A stretch of 64,000 nucleotides of DNA from JAGVSR01 sp964458265. Its GTDB lineage: Bacteria; Pseudomonadota; Alphaproteobacteria; Rhizobiales; Hyphomicrobiaceae. A program made the translations under genes and the position numbers. The stretch is taken from NCBI GenBank assembly GCA_964458265.1, contig CAYWIF010000011.1, positions 25,082 to 89,081 of the forward strand, given 5' to 3'. This document shows, piece by piece, positions 19,286 through 30,715 of this stretch. Every line of letters starts with the position of its first letter. Position 1 is the first letter of the stretch. A model generated the notes under the pieces. The model searched no databases. It was not told the origin of the DNA and saw only the letters and a program-made list of their open reading frames with translations.

Positions 19286-19915
19286 ATGCGAGCCCGTGTT
19301 TTGTCCCTTGCCGTCCTGTCCGTTGCTGCCGCGCCCGCCTTCGCCGACGAAAAATGCAAAAGCGAGGTCGAGGCCGCGTTCGTCAAGCAGCGCGCCCAAC
19401 CGGCTTTCCGCACGGTTGCGACGGCTCAAACCCTCAACGGTCCGCTGGTCCGCACCATCGATTTCGTCGCCCCCGACGCTCTCTACAACAAAATCGAAAG
19501 CCCCACCGAAGAGGCGCCCGTCGAGACCATCGGCATCGGCAAGTGGGCCTGGGCCAATACCGAAGGCGGCTGGGAAGAACAGCCCCCGCACAACGCGCAG
19601 GTCGTGACGCAGGAACGCGAAGCTTACAAGATCCCTCCCAAAGCGGCCGCCGACTTTTCTTGCCTCGGCAAGGTCTCCTATGAAGGCGCGGAGTTCTTGG
19701 GCTACGGCACAGCAGTCGCCAAGGACACCGACGGCATGGACGTCGTGACGACGGTCTATGTCTCGCCCTCTACTGGCCTCCCTGCGTACTACGTCACGAA
19801 GTCCGCGAAGTCGGAGGGTCCGGCGAAGTTCGTGGCTGTGTACTCCTATGAAGGCATCACGATCACGCCGCCGCAGGAACTGCTCGCGGGTTCCGAAAGC
19901 ACAACCGAGAAGTAA
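19286..19915 (+). CDS. Exported protein, paralog of next gene (A)
   Basis: 209 residues, signal peptide 1-20 (cleavage Ala-Phe-Ala / Asp). Mature protein has two cysteines, Cys24 and Cys126, matched by Cys25 and Cys130 in the following gene, so a conserved disulfide is likely. Successive segments resemble LolA-like beta-sandwich proteins that bind lipids (a Trp-Ala-Trp-Ala-Asn stretch, then repeated strands ending with a Gly-Leu-Pro motif), but I cannot assign a named family. A TATAAG at 19242-19247 may be a -10 element. Confidence 0.65.
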   Translation: MRARVLSLAVLSVAAAPAFADEKCKSEVEAAFVKQRAQPAFRTVATAQTLNGPLVRTIDFVAPDALYNKIESPTEEAPVETIGIGKWAWANTEGGWEEQPPHNAQVVTQEREAYKIPPKAAADFSCLGKVSYEGAEFLGYGTAVAKDTDGMDVVTTVYVSPSTGLPAYYVTKSAKSEGPAKFVAVYSYEGITITPPQELLAGSESTTEK

Positions 19916-19970
19916 CAGGCTCGGCACCGTCACGAAGGTATGCCCGAAGGGCTCATGGAGTAGGTTTGAA

Positions 19971-20636
19971 ATGACGTGGATGACGCGCGGCGCGGTAGCC
20001 GTTCTGGCGATGGCCGCCTCGGCCGGTGCAGCTTCGGCCGATTGTACCCGGGAGGTCTTGCAAGCCTTCACGCGCCAGTCGAACTCCGACATGGTACGCA
20101 AAGAGATGAACCTGATCGGCGAGCAGGGGCCGTTCACGATGACGATCGAGTACGTCAAACCCGATCGGATGCGCCAGGTCGTCAAGACGCTCACCGAACC
20201 GGACAAGGCGACCGAGACAGTTCTCGTGGGATCGGAAGCCTGGAGCCGGACGGCCGATGCCAAATGGCAGAAGCTCGATCAGCAGACGACCGAACAGGTT
20301 GTCAATTTCTTCAAGGGCACGCTGGCGGAAGTGCCCCAGAACGTCGGCATGTTCGAATGCATGGGTGCCGAGACCGTGGAAGGTCAGAAGGTCCGCGCCT
20401 ATAAGGGGCTCGACGAACCCAAGCAGAAGACGCCTGAACAGATCGAGGCGGAAAAGCGCGGCGATAAAGTCGACGAACCGCCCAAGAACGAAGCCGTTCG
20501 CGTCATCTATCTCGACGTCGATTCCGGACTGCCGGCGCGCATCATCTTTGCCCGCGAAGGCATGCTCGACAAACCGATCTTCAGGGAAGTCTACAGCTAT
20601 CCCAAGGACATCAAGATAGACAAGCCGGCGGGCTGA
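19971..20636 (+). CDS. Exported protein, paralog of previous gene (B)
   Basis: 221 residues, signal peptide 1-23 (Ala-Ser-Ala / Asp-Cys). Shares order of motifs with the upstream protein: N-terminal Cys, a Thr-Val-Leu-Val-Gly/Ala-Trp-Ser segment, a Phe-Glu-Cys-Met-Gly cysteine, an Asp-Ser-Gly-Leu-Pro-Ala turn and a closing Tyr-Ser-Tyr strand. It differs by an acidic/basic insertion (about residues 146-172, Lys/Glu/Pro-rich). Function unknown; the pair looks like an old tandem duplication of a periplasmic binding or chaperone-type protein. A terminator follows, so transcription from the carA side should end here. Confidence 0.68.
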   Translation: MTWMTRGAVAVLAMAASAGAASADCTREVLQAFTRQSNSDMVRKEMNLIGEQGPFTMTIEYVKPDRMRQVVKTLTEPDKATETVLVGSEAWSRTADAKWQKLDQQTTEQVVNFFKGTLAEVPQNVGMFECMGAETVEGQKVRAYKGLDEPKQKTPEQIEAEKRGDKVDEPPKNEAVRVIYLDVDSGLPARIIFAREGMLDKPIFREVYSYPKDIKIDKPAG

Positions 20637-20664
20637 TCCGCCACGCTGTCATACTCCAGTTATG

Positions 20665-20698
20665 AAAGCCCGGGCCGTCAAGCGGTGCCGGGCTTTTT
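20665..20698 (+). terminator. Terminator after exported paralog pair
   Basis: 9-bp stem AAAGCCCGG / CCGGGCTTT, 14-base loop, then a run of five Ts (20694-20698). Confidence 0.9.
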
Positions 20699-20842
20699 AC
20701 CGGGGATTGCCCGCGTCTCCAGCAGTTCGTCCCTTGACGTGGTACGCACCAGCGCCGATGCAGCGGGCTAGGCCCGAACCGCGCGCGAACCGTCGCGGCC
20801 TATAGCCAAACCTTTTGTGCTGCAATAAGAGTTGGCCCCGCC

Positions 20843-24196
<3,354 letters not shown>

Positions 24197-24241
24197 AATG
24201 AATTTCGCCCGTGAGTGAGGGTGCGGCGGCAACCGTCGCGC

Positions 24242-24267
24242 CCCTCGCGGGTTTCTTGCGAGGGTTT
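24242..24267 (+). terminator. Likely terminator of carB
   Basis: 7-bp stem CCCTCGC / GCGAGGG with nine-base loop followed by TTT, 45 bases past the carB stop and before greA. Confidence 0.55.
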
Positions 24268-24335
24268 CCCACGCGTTTTGCAGAACGAGCGAAGGGTTCT
24301 GGCCCAGTGGCCAGGCCAATCAGGAGACGTTAGCG

Positions 24336-24815
24336 ATGTCGATGGATCGGGTTCCGATGACCCTCGAGGGCTATAAGACGCTCGAGGAGGAACTGCATCG
24401 CCTGAAGGCCGTCGAACGCCCGCGTATCATCCAGGCGATTGCCGAGGCGCGCGCCCACGGCGATCTGTCGGAAAACGCCGAGTACCACGCCGCCAAGGAA
24501 GCCCAAGGCCTGAACGAAGCGCGCGTCGCCGAACTCGAAGACAAATTCAGCCGCGCCGAAGTGATCGATCCGTCTGGCCTGTCAGGCGCGACGATCAAGT
24601 TCGGCGCCACCGTCACGCTGGTCGACGAGGATACGGAAGACAAGGTCAAGTACAAGATCGTCGGCGACATGGAAGCCAGCGTAAAGGACGGCAAGATCTC
24701 GATCTCGTCGCCGATTGCGCGCGCGCTCATCGGCAAGGCGAAAGGCGACAGTGTGGAAGTGACGACGCCGAAGGGGTCGCGCTCCTATGAAATATTGAAG
24801 GTCGAGTGGAAGTAG
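24336..24815 (+). CDS. greA: Transcription elongation factor GreA
   Basis: 159 residues, the normal size. An N-terminal coiled coil (about 10-75) bears the acidic tip Asp-Leu-Ser-Glu-Asn-Ala-Glu-Tyr near residue 45 that reaches into the RNA polymerase secondary channel and stimulates cleavage of backtracked RNA; the C-terminal FKBP-like domain ends with the Val-Glu-Trp-Lys tail. GGAG precedes the ATG at 24336. carB-greA order is common in Hyphomicrobiales. Confidence 0.98.
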   Translation: MSMDRVPMTLEGYKTLEEELHRLKAVERPRIIQAIAEARAHGDLSENAEYHAAKEAQGLNEARVAELEDKFSRAEVIDPSGLSGATIKFGATVTLVDEDTEDKVKYKIVGDMEASVKDGKISISSPIARALIGKAKGDSVEVTTPKGSRSYEILKVEWK

Positions 24816-24867
24816 CCGGCTGCCGGCCGGAGGGTCTGCGTTCTCCGCGGACCGGAGATTGAGCAAC

Positions 24868-26151
24868 ATGTCAGATCCCGACGCGGCCGCCGGTGCTCCT
24901 GAAAAGGTGGCGCCGCCTTCCGATCGCGCCTTCGATTATCACGGCTACCGGCTCTATTGGGCCGCGCGCTTTCTGCTCGTCTTTGCTATCCAGGTTTTGA
25001 GCGTCTCCGTCGGCTGGCAAATCTATGATCAGACACGGGACCCGTTCCTGCTGGGTCTCGTCGGCCTCGTTCAGTTTCTGCCGGCACCCCTCCTGGTGCT
25101 CGTCACGGGTTCTGTGGCCGACCGCTTCAATCGCCGCCGCATCATGGCGACGTGCATGGCCGTCGAAGCTATGTGCGCACTCGCCCTGCTGACGATCCTG
25201 CATTCCGAAACCACGGAGATCTGGCCGGTCTTTGCCGTCCTGCTGGTATTCGGCATCGCGCGCGCGTTCATGGGGCCGGCGGTGCAATCGCTGCTCGCCA
25301 ATCTCGTCCCCCAATCCGCCTTCGCCAACGCCATCGCGCTCAACTCCTCGAGCTTCCAGATCGCAACGATCGTGGGCCCGACCGCCGGCGGACTGCTCTA
25401 CGGCATCTCATCGCAGTTTGCCTATGCCGCATCGATCATCCTCTTTCTGTGCGGCGGCATCCTCACCCTGATGATCCCGAAACCCGCCCAGCGCACCACG
25501 TCCGAGCCCGTCTCGACCGAAGCGCTGTTTGCCGGCTTCCGTTACATCTGGAAACAGCCAATCGTGCTCGGCGCTCTCTCGCTCGACATGATTGCCGTCA
25601 TGCTCGGCGGCGCGACCGCGCTGCTGCCGGTTTTCGCGCGCGACATCCTCGACGTCGGCCCTTGGGGTCTGGGCGCGCTCCGCTCAGCCGTTGGCGTCGG
25701 CGCGCTCCTGATGAGCATCTGGCTTGTCAACAATCCCGTCCGCGACCACGCCGGGCTGACGATGTTCGCCGCCGTCGCCGTTTACGGCGCAGCCATCATC
25801 GTCTTTGGAATGTCCACGGCCGTCTGGCTCTCCGTTCTGGCGCTCGCTGTTATGGGCGCCGCCGACATGGTCAGCGTCTTCATCCGCCAGACGCTCATCC
25901 AGCTCCAGACACCCGACGAACTGCGCGGCCGCGTCAGTGCCGTCAACATGACCTTCATCGGCGCTTCCAATGAACTGGGCGAATTCCGCGCCGGCAGCAT
26001 GGCGGCGGGCTTCGGCGCGATCCCCGCCGTCGTCATCGGCGGCATCGGCGCGCTTGCCACCGCCGCCCTCTGGGCCCGCCTCTTCCCCGATCTGCGCAAA
26101 GTCCGCACCCTCGACCGGACGATACGAGAACAACCTCAGCCCCGCGCTTAG
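24868..26151 (+). CDS. MFS transporter, EntS-like
   Basis: 427 residues, about 12 hydrophobic helices in two halves joined by a short loop near residue 205. The first intracellular loop contains the Asp-Arg-Phe-Asn-Arg-Arg-Arg motif typical of the MFS_3/EntS exporter group, which exports siderophores or drugs. The substrate cannot be stated. ATG at 24868 follows CGGAGATTGAG; a TTG at 24859 is the alternative. Its stop overlaps the convergent Lrp-type gene by four bases. Confidence 0.88.
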   Translation: MSDPDAAAGAPEKVAPPSDRAFDYHGYRLYWAARFLLVFAIQVLSVSVGWQIYDQTRDPFLLGLVGLVQFLPAPLLVLVTGSVADRFNRRRIMATCMAVEAMCALALLTILHSETTEIWPVFAVLLVFGIARAFMGPAVQSLLANLVPQSAFANAIALNSSSFQIATIVGPTAGGLLYGISSQFAYAASIILFLCGGILTLMIPKPAQRTTSEPVSTEALFAGFRYIWKQPIVLGALSLDMIAVMLGGATALLPVFARDILDVGPWGLGALRSAVGVGALLMSIWLVNNPVRDHAGLTMFAAVAVYGAAIIVFGMSTAVWLSVLALAVMGAADMVSVFIRQTLIQLQTPDELRGRVSAVNMTFIGASNELGEFRAGSMAAGFGAIPAVVIGGIGALATAALWARLFPDLRKVRTLDRTIREQPQPRA

Positions 26152-26621
26152 TCCGGACCCACCGGCACGCCGGGCGCGAGCTTGGCCCGCCTGATCGTCA
26201 ACGTCGTCTTCACGCTCGCCACGTTCGGCACCGCCGTCAGCTCTTTTAAAATGAACTCCTGAAACGCCGGCAGATCGCGCGTCACGCACTTCAAAATGTA
26301 ATCGCTCTCGCCCGAAAGCATGTACGCCTCGCGCACAATCGGCCACCCGAGGATGCGGTTCTCGAACGCGCGCAAATCCGCTTCCGCCTGCTTGTGCAAC
26401 CCGACCATCGCGAACGCGGTCAAATCAAACCCCAGCGCGCGCTCGTCGACCAGAGCCGTGTAGCCGGTAATCACCCCGGCCTCCTCCAACGCGCGAACCC
26501 GCCTCAGTGAAGGCGGCGCGGACAGCCCCACCTTACCGGCGAGCGCCACATTGGTCAGCGACCCATCCGCCATGAGCTCTTTGACGATGCGCCAGTCTGT
26601 GCTGTCGAGTTTGCGTGTCAT
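26148..26621 (-). CDS. Lrp/AsnC-family transcriptional regulator
   Basis: 157 residues. N-terminal winged helix-turn-helix (about 4-60) beginning Leu-Asp-Ser-Thr-Asp-Trp-Arg-Ile, then the RAM/AsnC_trans_reg effector-binding domain with a Gly-Glu-Ser-Asp-Tyr motif near residue 104. Such proteins form octamers and respond to amino acids. Convergent with the MFS gene, so it is not simply its divergent regulator. Confidence 0.95.
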   Translation of the reverse strand: MTRKLDSTDWRIVKELMADGSLTNVALAGKVGLSAPPSLRRVRALEEAGVITGYTALVDERALGFDLTAFAMVGLHKQAEADLRAFENRILGWPIVREAYMLSGESDYILKCVTRDLPAFQEFILKELTAVPNVASVKTTLTIRRAKLAPGVPVGPD

Positions 26622-26747
26622 CCGGACTCAGAAATCTCTATCCATTCGATTATGTCTCGTAGCCTCCTGGCTGGGAAACAAAATTGCCGCTGACCCCGCG
26701 CCATACGCCCCTGGACAGCCCGCCCGAATGTCTCGCAGGGTGCAGCC

Positions 26748-27788
26748 ATGACCACCCCTGACGCCCCCCTCACCCGCCCGCGCGACCGGCCCTTGGCCGG
26801 TGCCCGATGCTGGATCATCAGCGAAGCCAAAGCCGGCATGGATACGCAAACGCGCGGCCTCGCCGAGGCGCTGGGCGTCGATTTCGAGATGAAGCGCGTT
26901 TCGCTCCAGGGTCTGAAAAAGTTGACCGCACCGTGGGGCCGCGTACCCAAACGCGCCGGCTTCGGTGCGCCTGGATCAGAGTTTTGTCCACCTTGGCCGG
27001 CGCTTGCCATCGCCACGGGCCGCGCCTCCATCCCCTATCTGCGGGAGCTGCGCCGCCGCGCCGGACCCGGCCTCTACACCGTTGTGCTGCTCGATCCGCA
27101 AACGGGACCCGGCACGGCTGATTTCATCTGGGTGCCTGACCACGACCGGCGCCGCGGACTGAATGTCTACACCACGCCCACCGCGCCGCACGGCTTCTCG
27201 CCCCAGCGCCTGGCCGCGCTTCGCCAGACAGTTCCACCCGAAATCGAAGCGCTCCCCCACCCGCGCATCGCCGTGCTGCTGGGCGGCCAGAATGGTTCTT
27301 ACGCCTTCAGCGACCGCGACGACCGCCGCTTGCAGACGGCTCTGCGTTCGCTTGCCGGACTTGGTGCCTCCTTCATGATTACGCCGTCGCGGCGCACCCA
27401 TCCGCGCCTCGCCGAAGTCACGGAGGAAGCGACCCGGCACGCCCCGCGCATCCTCTGGGATGCAACCGGCGACAACCCCTACCCGGCGTTCCTGGCGCAC
27501 GCCGATGCCTTCGTCGTCACCGCCGACAGCGTGAATATGACCGGTGAGTGCTGTGCCACCGGCCGGCCCGTCTACGTTTTCCATCCCTCAGGCGGCAAGC
27601 CCAAGTTCCATCGCTTCCACGCCGCGCTGGAAGCACTGCACGCCACACGCCGCCTGCCCGATACGGTCGACCGTTTGCCGGCGTGGAGTTATGCGCCAAT
27701 TGATGCGACAGGTCTCATTGCGCGCGAGATCGAACGCCGTTGGCTGAAGCGGTGTGCATGGCTGTCGACCGGTGACGGCCCAAAATAA
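26748..27788 (+). CDS. ELM1-family (DUF1022) protein
   Basis: 346 residues of the mitochondrial-fission ELM1-like family, which has a GT-B glycosyltransferase-like fold. Visible marks are the N-terminal Trp-Ile-Ile-Ser-Glu-Ala-Lys-Ala-Gly segment, Leu-Leu-Gly-Gly near residue 179 and the Thr-Ala-Asp-Ser-Val-Asn-Met near residue 260. In plants ELM1 recruits a dynamin; the bacterial role is unknown, perhaps in envelope glycan or lipid synthesis. A strong hairpin starts immediately after its stop. Confidence 0.85.
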   Translation: MTTPDAPLTRPRDRPLAGARCWIISEAKAGMDTQTRGLAEALGVDFEMKRVSLQGLKKLTAPWGRVPKRAGFGAPGSEFCPPWPALAIATGRASIPYLRELRRRAGPGLYTVVLLDPQTGPGTADFIWVPDHDRRRGLNVYTTPTAPHGFSPQRLAALRQTVPPEIEALPHPRIAVLLGGQNGSYAFSDRDDRRLQTALRSLAGLGASFMITPSRRTHPRLAEVTEEATRHAPRILWDATGDNPYPAFLAHADAFVVTADSVNMTGECCATGRPVYVFHPSGGKPKFHRFHAALEALHATRRLPDTVDRLPAWSYAPIDATGLIAREIERRWLKRCAWLSTGDGPK

Positions 27789-27815
27789 GAGGCCGCGCAA
27801 TTTATGCGCGGCCTC
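27789..27815. terminator. Bidirectional hairpin between convergent genes
   Basis: Perfect 11-bp stem GAGGCCGCGCA / TGCGCGGCCTC with a five-base loop, lying between the stops of the ELM1 gene and the convergent SPOR-domain gene. Flanking A/T runs are short, so efficiency is uncertain. Confidence 0.7.
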
Positions 27816-27833
27816 AAATCCGTTCCGGCTGGG

Positions 27834-28820
27834 TCAGAGAGCGGCGCCGCCGAACTCACCGATCACTTTGCAGGGGATCGCCTTAGCAGCGAGCGCCTTG
27901 CACATCGTCTTCGCATCGGCTGCGGTTTTGACCGGACCGGCCATCAAATTGTAGACCACGGCACCGTTGTCGACCGACAGCGAGTAGCGCGGCTCCAGAT
28001 CCTTCAGCTTGTCGGCATGTGTTTCCGACAGCAGGTTCCAGCTCAGCCGCAAGCTGTCCAGCGACGCGCCCGACGCAATCTGTACCCCGACCGGCTTCGC
28101 GGCGGGCGTCACCACCGGCGCACTAAACGGGGGCGGCTCGGCAGGCGCGGCGGCGGGTTTTGCAATGGGAAGCGGCGGAATGGCGGGTCCGGGCTTGACG
28201 CTGCCTGTCTCGATCTCAGGCTTGGCATTCAGAACCTTGGCGTCCGCGGCTTTCTTTTCGGCGGCTGCCGGAGGCGCCGCCTCGGCACGCGGTGACAGCG
28301 GCCCGTTGACCGGAGCGCTGTCGAGCCGAAGCGCCGGCGGCGGCCCCTCGGACTGCGCAGCAGCGGGTATTGTGCTGTTGACCGGTGCGCCGAGCGCTGC
28401 GAGCCGCTCGAAGATCGCCTTCTGCTGCGACGCCGTTTCCGTCACCGTCGATCGCATCTCGGCAACGTCGCGGCGCAGCCCATCGACCTCGTCTCGCAGC
28501 GCCTCGACTTCCGCCACGGCGGAAGCGGGCTCTTCCACCCGCGCGATGAGATCGGGGCGCAAGACGACGACGGAGAGGTAGGCAAGAGCAGCGAGCGCCG
28601 CCAAGGTCCACAAGCCCGAGCTGGCCGAAATACGCCCACCCGGTGCGCGATGTGACCGTCCGGCTGCCGGCGAAAGAGCCTCGTAGGCCGGCTCCAACTG
28701 CGGGCTAAAATCGCCCATCGAACGGGGAGCCGGGGACGGCATTGGTCCCGCCGGACCGGTGGCGAAGCCGGGCGGCAGCGGTGGCGGCAGGTGAGCGTTG
28801 GGGCCGAGCGACTGCGACAT
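27834..28820 (-). CDS. SPOR-domain membrane protein
   Basis: 328 residues from the ATG at 28820. A Pro-rich cytoplasmic N-terminus (1-65) precedes one transmembrane helix (about 70-90), a coiled-coil segment (about 95-135), a long Ala/Pro/Lys linker (140-245) and a C-terminal SPOR-like domain with Tyr-Asn-Leu-Met-Ala-Gly-Pro and a closing cysteine strand (Cys near residues 304 and 315). SPOR domains bind peptidoglycan strands lacking stem peptides at the septum. It is transcribed away from glmU. Confidence 0.75.
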   Translation of the reverse strand: MSQSLGPNAHLPPPLPPGFATGPAGPMPSPAPRSMGDFSPQLEPAYEALSPAAGRSHRAPGGRISASSGLWTLAALAALAYLSVVVLRPDLIARVEEPASAVAEVEALRDEVDGLRRDVAEMRSTVTETASQQKAIFERLAALGAPVNSTIPAAAQSEGPPPALRLDSAPVNGPLSPRAEAAPPAAAEKKAADAKVLNAKPEIETGSVKPGPAIPPLPIAKPAAAPAEPPPFSAPVVTPAAKPVGVQIASGASLDSLRLSWNLLSETHADKLKDLEPRYSLSVDNGAVVYNLMAGPVKTAADAKTMCKALAAKAIPCKVIGEFGGAAL

Positions 28821-29189
28821 GCGCGAAAACCCTTGATCCGAATGGAACTTTGCCAAGTGCTGGCGTGAGTCGCAGATAAGGGTCAACGCGCAGGCAAGAC
28901 CTGCACCGTTGGCGCTGTGGACGAAGGCGGCGATGCAACGGTTCAGGACCGGCGGGCAAGGAATTCGTGATACAACTATTCGCTCCGGACCGGGATAAAA
29001 CGGGGACCGGAGACGCCAAGGCCCGAATCCGGGCAGGGTAACCCGGCGCACGTGTGCATCACGTCGCCTTTCCACTGTCACTGGCCGGCGCTACCAGGGC
29101 CGGTACGGTCTTTGCACCATCATCCGGACCGCCGCGGCAACGACAGGCGGCTCCGCTTCCCGCACCGACGAAGGGTTGCAATCCACGCC
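28821..29189. other. Divergent promoter spacer, SPOR gene and glmU
   Basis: 369 bases between divergent start codons; promoters for both genes should lie here. I find no convincing sigma-70 pair, no EcfG motif and no short gene. Confidence 0.5.
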
Positions 29190-30551
29190 ATGGCCACCGC
29201 AGCGCCGTTGATCGTCATCCTGGCCGCCGGCAAGGGCACGCGCATGAAATCCGCGGTGCCCAAGGTCCTCCACAAGGTCGCCGGCCGCACCATGCTCGGG
29301 CATGTGCTGGCGCTCGCCCAGACGGTGGAGAGTGCCGGCATCGCGGTCGTCGTCGGTCCAGGCATGGACGCCGTCCGCGCCGAAGTGGCCAAGGTTACGC
29401 CCGCCGCCCGCGTTTTCGTCCAGGAAAGGCAAGCGGGCACCGCCGACGCCGTCCTCGCTGCCCGTCCCGCTCTGGAAGAGCATAGCGGCGACGTGATCGT
29501 ATTGTACGCCGACACACCGCTGATCGAGGCCGGCACGCTGGCCGCCTTGCGCGCCGCGCTTGACGCCGGCTCTGGTCTGGCGGTCCTGGGCTTTGAAGCC
29601 AGGGATGCGACCGGTTATGGACGGCTCATCACGGTCGGCGAAGCGACGTTGCTTGCCATCCGCGAACACAAGGATTCGAGTCCCGAGGAACGCAAGATCA
29701 CGCTGTGCAATTCGGGCTTGCTGGCGTTCCGTCTGCCGGACCTGCTCGGCGTACTTGGCCGGATCGGCAATGCCAATTCCAACCGCGAATTCTACCTCAC
29801 CGACGCCGTCGAGATTGCCCGGTCGGATGGCGCACGCGCATCGGTCGTGCGCTGCCACGAGGACGAAGTTCTGGGCGTCAATTCGCGCGCGCAACTCGCC
29901 GTTGCCGAACGCATCTGGCAGGACCGCGCCCGGCAAGGCGTCATGGCGGAGGGCGCGACACTCACCGCCCCCGAGACGGTCTTCTTGAGTTACGACACGG
30001 TCATTGGACGCGATGTCACCATCGAACCTCACGTCGTCTTCGGCCCCGGCGTCAGCATCGCGGATGGCGCGGAGATCAAGGCCTTCTGCCACATAGAGGG
30101 GGCGCGTATCGGTCCCGGCGCGCGCATTGGCCCATTTGCCCGCCTGCGCCCCGGCGCGGCGCTTGGACCCGATGTGCATATCGGCAATTTCGTCGAGGTG
30201 AAGAACGTCGCCGTCGGTGCGGGCGCCAAGGCGAACCACCTTTCGTATCTTGGCGACGGCACGGTCGGCGCCGGCGCGAACATCGGGGCCGGCACCATAT
30301 TCTGCAACTACGACGGCTTCTTCAAACACCACACGGAGATCGGCGAGGGCGCGTTCATCGGCTCCAACTCGTCGCTTGTCGCGCCCGTAAAAATCGGCGG
30401 CGGCGCTTATGTCGGTTCGGGTAGCGTCATCACCAAGGATGTTGCACCCGGCTCTCTGGCCCTCGAACGTTCGACGCAGGAAGAGCGCCCCGAATGGGCA
30501 GCAAAGTTTAGGACCCTGATGGCCCGCCGGAAGGCGGCCATGACTAAGTGA
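29190..30551 (+). CDS. glmU: Bifunctional UDP-GlcNAc pyrophosphorylase / glucosamine-1-P acetyltransferase
   Basis: 453 residues, the usual length. The N-terminal uridyltransferase domain begins Leu-Ala-Ala-Gly-Lys-Gly-Thr-Arg-Met (residues 10-18). The C-terminal half (about 250-440) is a left-handed beta helix of hexapeptide repeats with the acetyltransferase His in the KANHLSYLGD segment. It makes UDP-GlcNAc for peptidoglycan and lipid A. The last codons lie in a 34-bp tandem duplication. glmS follows 164 bases later. Confidence 0.97.
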   Translation: MATAAPLIVILAAGKGTRMKSAVPKVLHKVAGRTMLGHVLALAQTVESAGIAVVVGPGMDAVRAEVAKVTPAARVFVQERQAGTADAVLAARPALEEHSGDVIVLYADTPLIEAGTLAALRAALDAGSGLAVLGFEARDATGYGRLITVGEATLLAIREHKDSSPEERKITLCNSGLLAFRLPDLLGVLGRIGNANSNREFYLTDAVEIARSDGARASVVRCHEDEVLGVNSRAQLAVAERIWQDRARQGVMAEGATLTAPETVFLSYDTVIGRDVTIEPHVVFGPGVSIADGAEIKAFCHIEGARIGPGARIGPFARLRPGAALGPDVHIGNFVEVKNVAVGAGAKANHLSYLGDGTVGAGANIGAGTIFCNYDGFFKHHTEIGEGAFIGSNSSLVAPVKIGGGAYVGSGSVITKDVAPGSLALERSTQEERPEWAAKFRTLMARRKAAMTK

Positions 30552-30587
30552 GCTGGCCCGCCGGAAGGCGGCCATGACTAAGTGAGC
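30520..30587 (+). repeat. Perfect 34-bp tandem duplication over the glmU stop
   Basis: Units 30520-30553 and 30554-30587 are identical, and the first six bases recur at 30588-30593. Each unit includes the sequence coding the last GlmU residues and the stop codon. Each also contains an imperfect GGCC(C)GCC-GGAA-GGCGGCC stem. Confidence 0.95.
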
Positions 30588-30715
30588 TGGCCCTCCGCAA
30601 GGCAATCGATTGGACGCAAGAACCGGCGAAAGTCGGAAACAGCTTTTGATTTGTCGGCCGCAGCGACGCACCGCTTAGTCGATACGGAACACCAGGGACG
30701 ATAGGAAAACCGCGC

